A DNA stretch of 64,000 nt from Verrucomicrobiota bacterium (GTDB lineage Bacteria; Verrucomicrobiota; Verrucomicrobiia; Limisphaerales; VHCN01). Positions 58,036 through 64,000 of this stretch are shown here, in pieces (the stretch's first letter is position 1; each line of letters opens with the position of its first letter). Where the stretch lies: the NCBI GenBank assembly GCA_016871675.1, contig VHCN01000008.1:1-64000 (forward strand), written 5' to 3'. The notes under the pieces are model-generated. The model was not told the DNA's origin. It worked only from the letters and a program-made list of their open reading frames with translations, and ran no database searches. The translations under genes and the position numbers were made by a program.

Positions 58036-58983
58036 CTAGGCGAGCCTGAAAAGCTTCCTCGAATTCTCGAACAGGATTTTCCGCAGCGCGGCCGCGTTGG
58101 GCGCGAGACGCCGTAGCGCCGCGAGCGTCTGCGCGCCCTGGCAGCCGGGACCCCGGCCGAGCGTGTCGGCGCAATCGCTGCCGTAAAGAATCTTGGACTG
58201 GTGCCGGTCGAGGAAGCCGCGCGTGTGATCTTCGTCGCGGATGAGCGCATTCAGCCCCGAGCCGGCCGACATGTCCGCGAAGAAGTTCGGATACGTCCGA
58301 AGATACACATCCGTCAGGCCGCCGGCCGTGACCTTCGTCTTCGGATAAAGGTTTTTCTGGTCCGCGTGGTCCCTGTCAATGTTCGCCCACACCGTCTGCG
58401 CGTGGCCGAGGAAGTTCACCTTCGGGAAGTTCTCCAGCACCTTGTGGAAGCGCTCGTAGCCGAGGTTGTAGGTGCCGTGCTGGAAGTGCAGCAGCACCGG
58501 CACGCCGTGATCCTGCGCGAGCCGGTAGAGGTCCTGGCTCGACGCCGAGTCGCACGCCACGCCGAACTTCTGCTCGGCGATCATCTTCGCGCCGAGCTTG
58601 AGATACTTCTCAACCTCCGCGCGGGCCTCGGGATGATCCGTGATTTCGTTTGCGGCGAACAGGAACTCGCCGGGATGCTCGTCGGCGAAGCGCTTGCACC
58701 ACTCGTTGCCGCCGCACCTGGCCGCGAGTCCGTTGGACCGGCCGGCGTGCGTGCTCGGCAGCTCCGCCACGCGGCCCGCGGGCAGGAGGATCGTCGTGGT
58801 GATGCCCATCGCGCGCTGGTGCGCGAGCATCTGTCCGTCCGTGCGCCCGTGATAGTTCGTGTGTTGATGGATGTCGATGATGGGCTCGGGCTTTGACTCC
58901 TGCGCGCCGGGCCGGGGCGAAACCGAAACGAGCGCCGTGGCGGCAAGGAAAGTGCGCCGGGAGATGGGGCCGCCGGTGTTCAT
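58036..58983 (-). CDS. Tat-exported amidohydrolase-family (amidohydrolase_2/TIM-barrel) protein
   Basis: 315 residues from the ATG at 58983, which gives a twin-arginine signal (ISRRTFLAATALVSVSPRPG). Metal-site H39 and H41 lie in IIDIHQHTNYHG; further blocks are LHFQHGTYNLGYERF, FLGHAQTVWANIDRD and ILYGSDCADT. This matches the metal-dependent TIM-barrel group including amidohydrolase_2 and uronate-isomerase-like proteins. The substrate is unknown. Such secreted members are typical of planctomycetes and verrucomicrobia. Convergent with the L,D-transpeptidase gene. Confidence 0.85.
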   Translation of the reverse strand: MNTGGPISRRTFLAATALVSVSPRPGAQESKPEPIIDIHQHTNYHGRTDGQMLAHQRAMGITTTILLPAGRVAELPSTHAGRSNGLAARCGGNEWCKRFADEHPGEFLFAANEITDHPEARAEVEKYLKLGAKMIAEQKFGVACDSASSQDLYRLAQDHGVPVLLHFQHGTYNLGYERFHKVLENFPKVNFLGHAQTVWANIDRDHADQKNLYPKTKVTAGGLTDVYLRTYPNFFADMSAGSGLNALIRDEDHTRGFLDRHQSKILYGSDCADTLGRGPGCQGAQTLAALRRLAPNAAALRKILFENSRKLFRLA

Positions 58984-59202
58984 GGCGGCAGGGTGCGAGC
59001 TGGCCCCCGGGATTTCAACGGCAAAGCTGCGCAACCCCGCGCGCCCACCAGCGCATTCCGAACCTCGCGATCCTCACCCGCATCGCTTGACTCAACGTTG
59101 CGACGAAAGCCGACCCCCCGTCCACCCAATCGGAGCAAGGCCAGTCGCGGACAATTGGCTTTCATCCGGAGGGCGGATTTGGTAGGAGAAAGCCTGACGC
59201 GC

Positions 59203-59231
59203 TTGACGGGCCGCGGGCCCGCCACTACGTT
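59203..59231 (+). promoter_or_regulatory. Promoter of clpP
   Basis: TTGACG (59203-59208), a 17-bp spacer and TACGTT (59226-59231), 24 bp before the ATG at 59256. Confidence 0.6.
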
Positions 59232-59255
59232 CCGCGCGCCTCTGAGCGAAGTCTT

Positions 59256-59894
59256 ATGAACAATTTCCTGGTGCCGATGGTGGTGGAGCAGACCGGTCGC
59301 GGCGAGCGCGGCTACGACATCTATTCGCGGTTGCTGGTGGACCGCATCGTGTTCATCGGCACGCCGATTGACGACATGATCTCGAACCTGATCATCGCGC
59401 AACTGCTCTTCCTCCAGATGAGCGACCCGAAGAAGGACATTCATCTTTACATCAATTCGCCGGGCGGGAGCGTGACGGCGGGGCTGGCGATTTATGACAC
59501 GATGCAGTTCCTGACGTGCGACGTGAACACCTACTGCATCGGGCAGGCGGCGAGCATGGGCGCGGTGCTGCTCGCGGGCGGCACGAAGGGCAAGCGCTAC
59601 GCCCTGCCAAACGCGAACATCATGATCCACCAGGTGCTCGGCGGCGCGGAGGGGCAGGCGAGCGACGTGGAAATCCGCGTCAAATACATGCTCAAGCTCA
59701 AGCAGCGGCTCAACGAGATCATCGCCAAGCACACGGGCCAGCCGGTCGGGATCGTGGAGAAGGCGTGCGACCGCGACAATTTCATGTCGCCCGAGGAGGC
59801 GAAACAGTTCGGGCTCGTGGATGAGGTGGTCGCTTCGCGGAAGGAAATCCCCGGGCTCGCCGACCAGAAGCTCGCGGACTTGAAGAGCACCTGA
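59256..59894 (+). CDS. clpP: ATP-dependent Clp protease proteolytic subunit
   Basis: 212 residues. Catalytic triad visible: S100 ([14 protein letters not shown]), H125 ([15 protein letters not shown]) and D174 ([14 protein letters not shown]). [20 protein letters not shown] is the strand forming the substrate groove. It forms the tetradecameric protease that works with ClpX, encoded 18 bp downstream. The N-terminus ([20 protein letters not shown]) matches the processed form of other ClpPs, so little propeptide is present. Confidence 0.97.
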   Translation: MNNFLVPMVVEQTGRGERGYDIYSRLLVDRIVFIGTPIDDMISNLIIAQLLFLQMSDPKKDIHLYINSPGGSVTAGLAIYDTMQFLTCDVNTYCIGQAASMGAVLLAGGTKGKRYALPNANIMIHQVLGGAEGQASDVEIRVKYMLKLKQRLNEIIAKHTGQPVGIVEKACDRDNFMSPEEAKQFGLVDEVVASRKEIPGLADQKLADLKST

Positions 59895-59912
59895 CGCGCA
59901 ACCCGGCTTCCC

Positions 59913-61196
59913 ATGGCACGGCCCCACAACCTGACCTTGTGCAGCTTCTGCGGGAAGTCGCACGCCGAGGTCAAGAAGCTCATCGCGGGGCCGGGCGTTT
60001 ACATCTGCGACGGGTGCATCGCCGTGTGCAAGAGCGTGCTGGACAAGGAACTCTCGGCCGACACGCGGCGGGTGACGCCGCGGATTCGCGTGGCGAAGCC
60101 CGGCGAGATCAAGCGCATCCTCGATGACCATTGCGTCGGGCAGGACGCCGCGAAGAAGGCGCTCGCCGTCGCCGTTCACAACCACTACAAGCGCATCCTG
60201 CACGCGTCCGACAGCCCCGGTCGAAACCGCCGAGGCGACGACCCGCATCCGGACGTGGAGATCGAGAAGAGCAACATCCTGCTCATCGGGCCGACGGGCT
60301 CGGGCAAGACGCTGCTGGCGCGGACCCTGGCGCGCGCGCTCGACGTGCCCTTTGCGATTGCAGACGCAACGACGCTGACCGAGGCCGGCTATGTGGGCGA
60401 GGATGTGGAGAACATCATCTTGCGATTGCTCCAGACCGCGGACTACGACGTGAAGCGCGCGCAGGTCGGCATCGTTTACATCGACGAGATCGACAAGATC
60501 GCCCGCAAGGCCGACGGCCCGTCCATCACGCGCGATGTTTCCGGCGAGGGCGTGCAGCAGGCGTTGCTGAAAATCCTCGAGGGCACGGTGTGCAATGTTC
60601 CGCCGCAGGGCGGCCGCAAGCACCCGCAGCAGGAATACATCCGGGTTGACACGACAAACATCCTGTTCATCTGCGGCGGCGCGTTCGTGGGACTCGAAAA
60701 GACGATCCACCGGCGGCTGGGCAGCCGCGTCGTCGGCTTTGGCGCGTCGCATCATTCGGCAAAGGCGGCGGCGATGGAGCAGCGGAAAGTGTTGCACAGC
60801 GTGGAGCCGGAAGACCTGCTGAACTACGGGTTCATTCCCGAGTTCGTCGGGCGGTTGCCTGTCACAAGCGTCCTTGACGAACTCTCGGAGGACCAGCTCG
60901 TGACGATCCTGACCGACCCGAAGAACGCGCTCACCAAGCAATACGCCAAGCTGCTGTGGATGGAAGGCGTGGAACTGATCTTCACGCCGGAGGCCCTGCG
61001 GGAACTGGCGCGCGAAGCCCACCGCAAGGGAACGGGCGCCCGCGCCCTCCGCGCGCTCATCGAGAAACTCATGCTCGACCTGATGTATGAGGCGCCCCAT
61101 TCGGAGGACTCGCGGATAATCACCATCACCGGCGCATCGGTGCGCGGGGAGTGTCCGCCGCTTGTTCAACGGAAGCCCGGTGCCGCCGCTGCGTGA
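59913..61196 (+). CDS. clpX: ATP-dependent Clp protease ATP-binding subunit ClpX
   Basis: 427 residues. Zinc-binding domain with C10, C13, C32 and C35 ([30 protein letters not shown]). AAA+ domain with Walker A GPTGSGKT (126-133), Walker [16 protein letters not shown] and the pore loop GYVGED. The ClpP-binding IGF-type loop appears as [10 protein letters not shown] with surrounding residues, somewhat altered. C-terminal small domain ([20 protein letters not shown]). It unfolds tagged substrates for ClpP. Probably co-transcribed with clpP. Confidence 0.97.
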   Translation: MARPHNLTLCSFCGKSHAEVKKLIAGPGVYICDGCIAVCKSVLDKELSADTRRVTPRIRVAKPGEIKRILDDHCVGQDAAKKALAVAVHNHYKRILHASDSPGRNRRGDDPHPDVEIEKSNILLIGPTGSGKTLLARTLARALDVPFAIADATTLTEAGYVGEDVENIILRLLQTADYDVKRAQVGIVYIDEIDKIARKADGPSITRDVSGEGVQQALLKILEGTVCNVPPQGGRKHPQQEYIRVDTTNILFICGGAFVGLEKTIHRRLGSRVVGFGASHHSAKAAAMEQRKVLHSVEPEDLLNYGFIPEFVGRLPVTSVLDELSEDQLVTILTDPKNALTKQYAKLLWMEGVELIFTPEALRELAREAHRKGTGARALRALIEKLMLDLMYEAPHSEDSRIITITGASVRGECPPLVQRKPGAAAA

Positions 61197-61343
61197 GGCC
61201 GGTCCGAGCCTGCTTCCCTGTCGCTCCTTCCGCGGAACAGCTTCCATCCCACGGCAGGAGCGTGAGCTGGCAACGCGGTCGCGTTCTCGATGGCGACCGT
61301 GCGCTGGCGCACATCAGCCAGCCCGTGCCGGCGTCCGGCGCGC

Positions 61344-61372
61344 TTGACGCGACCTTGCGCGGCACCTAGGCT
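61344..61372 (+). promoter_or_regulatory. Promoter of tig
   Basis: TTGACG (61344-61349), a 17-bp spacer and TAGGCT (61367-61372). The GTG start is 77 bp further, so this gene, unlike many in the window, has a real leader. Confidence 0.5.
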
Positions 61373-61449
61373 CGCCCCCCGCTCGCGGCTCCGCGCGGGC
61401 CTCACCGGAACATTTTCACCGCGGAGCGTCGGCCAACGAAAGGTCCCTC

Positions 61450-62766
61450 GTGAATGTAACCGTCGAAAATCTCGCCCCGTGCCGCAAGCTCCTCCGCGTG
61501 GAGGTGGACGCGCCGGCGGTGGATGCCGCGTTCACCGCGGTGGAGCAGGAATATCAAAAAGCCGCCAAGCTCCCTGGCTTCCGCCCCGGCAAGGCCCCGC
61601 GCGCCATGGTCGTGAAGGCCTACTCGCAGGACATCGAGAAGGAGGTCAAGCGCCGGCTCATCCCCGATTCCTACAAGAAGGCCGTGGCGGAGCAGAAGCT
61701 GCGCGTGGCGACGTATCCGGACATCGAGGAAATCCAGTTCGGCCGCGGGCAGGCGCTGCAGTTCGCCGCCACGCTCGAAACGGAGCCGGAGTTCGAGATG
61801 CCCGATTACAAGCAGCTTCCCATCAAGCTGCCGTCCATCACGGTGACGGACGAGGACGTGACGAAGGCACTCGAGGCGCTGCGCGTGCAGCGGGCCAGTT
61901 ACGCGGACGTGCCGCGCGCGGTGCAGCCGGGAGATTTCGTGGTGATCAACTACACGGGCACATGCGACGGCAAGCCGATCGCGGAGCTTGCGCCGGAGAC
62001 GCGCGGGCTGGGCGAGCACAAGAATTTCTGGGTGAATGTGCAGGCGGGGCAGTTCATCCCGGGTTTCACGGAGCAGCTTGTCGGCGCGGAAGCCGGCTCC
62101 AAACGCACGGTGGGCGTGGATTTCCCCGCGGACTTCATGACGCCCGCGCTCGCGGGGCGGAAGGCCAGCTACGAGGTGGAGATCGTGCAGGTCAAGGAGC
62201 GGCACCTGCCGGACGTGAACGAGGCGTTCGCGAAGGCACTCGAGGCCGAGAGTCTCGAGGCGCTCCGCGCGGGCGTGAAGCACGACCTTGAGAACGAGGT
62301 GAAATTCCAGCGCGAGCGCAGCGCGAAGGACCAGATCGTCCGCGAACTGCTCGCCCGCGTGAAGTGCGAACTGCCCGAGAGCATCGTCAACACCGAGACG
62401 CGCAGCGCCGTTTACAACATCGTCCAGGAGCAGACCAAGCGGGGCGCGTCGCGCGAGTCCATCGAGGCGCAGAAGGACCAGATTTTCGGCTTCGCCGCCG
62501 CGAGCGCGAAGGAGCGGGTGAAGGCGAGCTTCCTGCTCGGCCGCATTGCCGAGGCGGAGAACATCCGCGTGGAGCAGTCGGAGCTGAGCCAGCGCGTGAT
62601 GATCATGGCCGCGCAATACCAGATGCCCGTGCAAAAGCTGGTGAAGCAGCTCGATGAACGCAACGGCTTCGGCGAAATTCAGGAGCAGATCCTCACCGCG
62701 AAGGTGCTGAACTTCCTCGTCGAGAACGCGAAAGTGGAGGAGTTCGTGCCGGAGAAAAAGGCCTGA
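61450..62766 (+). CDS. tig: Trigger factor (ribosome-associated chaperone)
   Basis: 438 residues, GTG start at 61450. N-terminal ribosome-binding domain with the signature FRPGKAPRAMVVKAYSQDIE (about 38-58). A FKBP-type PPIase domain follows (about 160-245; GDFVVINYTGTCDGKPIAEL, FIPGFTEQLVGAEAGSKRTV), then the helical C-terminal arms to the end (AKVLNFLVENAKVEEFV). It shelters nascent chains. In many bacteria tig precedes clpP-clpX; here it follows them with its own promoter. Length is normal. Confidence 0.95.
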   Translation: MNVTVENLAPCRKLLRVEVDAPAVDAAFTAVEQEYQKAAKLPGFRPGKAPRAMVVKAYSQDIEKEVKRRLIPDSYKKAVAEQKLRVATYPDIEEIQFGRGQALQFAATLETEPEFEMPDYKQLPIKLPSITVTDEDVTKALEALRVQRASYADVPRAVQPGDFVVINYTGTCDGKPIAELAPETRGLGEHKNFWVNVQAGQFIPGFTEQLVGAEAGSKRTVGVDFPADFMTPALAGRKASYEVEIVQVKERHLPDVNEAFAKALEAESLEALRAGVKHDLENEVKFQRERSAKDQIVRELLARVKCELPESIVNTETRSAVYNIVQEQTKRGASRESIEAQKDQIFGFAAASAKERVKASFLLGRIAEAENIRVEQSELSQRVMIMAAQYQMPVQKLVKQLDERNGFGEIQEQILTAKVLNFLVENAKVEEFVPEKKA

Positions 62767-63130
62767 GCCGGACGATTCCCGCGCCGCGAGCGGGTCGCCC
62801 ATGCCGAGCAACGCGGCGTCGAGCTTCGCGCGCAGTTCCCTCGCGAGGCCCGACCACTTCTCCACGCCGGACAGGTCGCGCCGTTCATCCGGGTCGTTCA
62901 CCAGGTCGAACAGTTGCGTGCGCTTCGCCTGCGGGTAGTGGATGAGCTTTCACGAGTCGGTTCGGATCATTCGCTGGGTGTCCGTGAAGCACGCAATGAC
63001 TTGTGGGTGAACTTCGCGGACCTTGCCTGCGAGCACCGGCGCGAGGCGCTTGGATTGCACCGTGTCCGGCACCGGCACGCCCGCGAGTTCGCACACGGTC
63101 GGGAACAAGTCGCGCACGTAGCCCGCCGCC
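62767..63130 (-). pseudogene. Sulfatase C-terminal fragment with an in-frame stop
   Basis: On the minus strand 63130 to about 62770 reads as the end of a sulfatase: VRDLFPTVCELAGVPVPDTV, QVIACFTDTQRMIRTDS-stop-KLIHYPQ, then RTQLFDLVNDPDERRDLSGV. The TGA stands where sulfatases have Trp in the RTDxWKLI motif (TGG to TGA). The N-terminal three quarters, including the CxPxR motif, are missing, because the fragment begins directly after the stop of the next gene. Its own stop is also lost, the frame running into antisense tig. It is a degenerate fourth sulfatase of this window. Confidence 0.85.
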
Positions 63131-63132
63131 GC

Positions 63133-64000
63133 TCAATGCCGGCGGAATTGCAGCCGGTGATCGGCGCGCTTCGTCTGGTGAAACTCCAGCGGCGGCAAGT
63201 CCGTGAGCGTCGGCGACTCCGTTTCGCGAAGGAGTTCCCGGGCCATCGCCTGCAACGCCTTCCACCGCGGCCAGTCCATCGCGGGCGCGTGCGCGATCTG
63301 CCGCAGCGTGCTGCGCCATTCGATGATCACGCGGTCCACGTCGCCCGCGCCGAGTTGGTCGCTGACCCAGCCGTGCTTGTTGAGCGGGTTCTTGTGCACG
63401 GAGGCGACGACCGCTTCAGCGCCGGCGCCGTATCTGGGCGGCGCGCCGTTTTCGAGATAACCGGGGATGCTCTGCATGCCGAACACCTGCCGGCACACGA
63501 CGACAAGCCGGCCTTCCCACCGGTTGTCCTCGCCGCAGAACCGGAACCCGGCGTCGAGGTTCGCAAGGTCGTAGATCAACTCGTCGAGCGGATATCGCTC
63601 GTCCTCCAGCGCCGCCGACAACGCGAGGCCGTCGCTGCCGTGGAAGAAACTGATGAGCTGCCCGCGGCGTGTCGGCACGCCCCCGGCGTCCACGAGGCCG
63701 AGCCGCCGCCACAGCAGCGCGACACCCGTGGCGGGCGCGAGCGAAAGGCAGAGCTTCGTGTGCGGGCATTGCGCGCACTCGGGCTGCATCGTCTCCCGCT
63801 CCAGCGGACGCCACAGCGCGACGCCGTGGCGATCCACGGGGACCTTCATCGTGAGGCTCGCGATGCTGACCTCGGCGACGATGCGGTGCCCGTGCTCCGC
63901 GAAGCGCACGACCGGCATCTTCTGTTGCGCGAACTTCTTCTCGACGAGCGGGCGGATTTTCTCGCGCCACACGTCCATCTCCGCCTGCCGGCCGCCCCAG
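63133..64000 (-). CDS. C-terminal part of a superfamily II helicase-like protein (5' end beyond window)
   Basis: At least 289 residues are visible; the frame is open to the right edge, so the start lies outside. Features: a Cys cluster (PECAQCPHTKLC), LVDAGGVPTRRGQLISFFHG, then GLALSAALEDERYPLDELIY and DLANLDAGFRFCGEDNRWEG. The C-terminal region includes GAGAEAVVASVHKNPLNKHG. The RRGxLxSFFxGxxGLAxxAALED pattern resembles the region after the motor domains of some bacterial Ski2-like DEAD/DEAH helicases. Motor motifs are not visible here, so this is tentative. Its stop abuts the sulfatase pseudogene. Confidence 0.5.
   Translation of the reverse strand, partial: WGGRQAEMDVWREKIRPLVEKKFAQQKMPVVRFAEHGHRIVAEVSIASLTMKVPVDRHGVALWRPLERETMQPECAQCPHTKLCLSLAPATGVALLWRRLGLVDAGGVPTRRGQLISFFHGSDGLALSAALEDERYPLDELIYDLANLDAGFRFCGEDNRWEGRLVVVCRQVFGMQSIPGYLENGAPPRYGAGAEAVVASVHKNPLNKHGWVSDQLGAGDVDRVIIEWRSTLRQIAHAPAMDWPRWKALQAMARELLRETESPTLTDLPPLEFHQTKRADHRLQFRRH

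Noticed and set aside
62940-62960. Selenocysteine at the TGA of the sulfatase fragment
   Set aside because: The position corresponds to Trp, not Cys, in sulfatases, and the gene lacks its catalytic part. A nonsense mutation in a pseudogene explains it better.

Overview
The window is about 64 kb of very GC-rich bacterial DNA with strongly G/C-ending codons. It looks like a Verrucomicrobiota genome, of the heterotrophic Pedosphaera/Limisphaera sort. The reasons are two DUF1501 + PSD1 (cytochrome c/DUF1549/DUF1553) gene pairs, a cluster of secreted sulfatases, a fused secDF, many Tat-type or lipoprotein exported enzymes, and short repeats inserted both between and inside genes. The assignment rests on gene content, not on a marker gene.

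Layout. 1-640: GbsR/MarR-type regulator (cut by the edge) with a palindromic operator, then tRNA-Val(GAC). 886-8060: DUF1501-PSD1 pair, exported Gfo/Idh/MocA protein, an orphan coding tail and a DUF885 metallopeptidase lipoprotein. 8258-18000: clpB, a divergent MFS transporter and YjhG/YagF-type sugar-acid dehydratase, and a Tricorn-like protease. 18009-25299: beta-CASP hydrolase, three sulfatases resembling glycosaminoglycan sulfatases, and a PQQ-type propeller protein. 25619-28780: msrA and two tandem paralogous genes that each carry two in-frame UGA codons in a UxxU motif. 28827-31976: GYF/FGE-fold protein, kinase-tail/FHA-like protein, small hypothetical and TerY/YegL-type VWA protein. 32139-44407: uvrA, TPR protein, PocR-AraC regulator, PAS kinase + NarL regulator, FHA-GAF-cyclase and two bPH2 membrane proteins. 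44485-50620: second PSD1-DUF1501 pair (opposite gene order) and a LolA-like/C45 peptidase protein. 51044-64000: yajC-secDF, terC, recJ, L,D-transpeptidase, amidohydrolase, clpP-clpX-tig, a sulfatase pseudogene and a partial helicase-like gene.

The most interesting content is the tandem pair at 26336-27658 and 27800-28780. Each is an exported thioredoxin-fold protein whose active site reads FR-U-V-P-U-V-(D/E)-C, followed by a CxxCH heme-type motif and PDZ domain(s). A 19-nt stretch spanning both UGAs is identical in the two genes. Reading continues in frame with clear paralogy on both sides, and hairpins lie at bacterial SECIS-like distances. I infer double-selenocysteine redox proteins. No sel gene or tRNA-Sec is visible in the window, so the machinery must be elsewhere.

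Other themes are in-frame insertions of short repeats into conserved genes (uvrA, PSD1), a repeat that has become part of a sulfatase signal peptide, several sigma70-like promoters only 6-9 bp from the start codon (probable leaderless mRNAs), and a TerY-type cluster with a kinase tail but no kinase catalytic domain.
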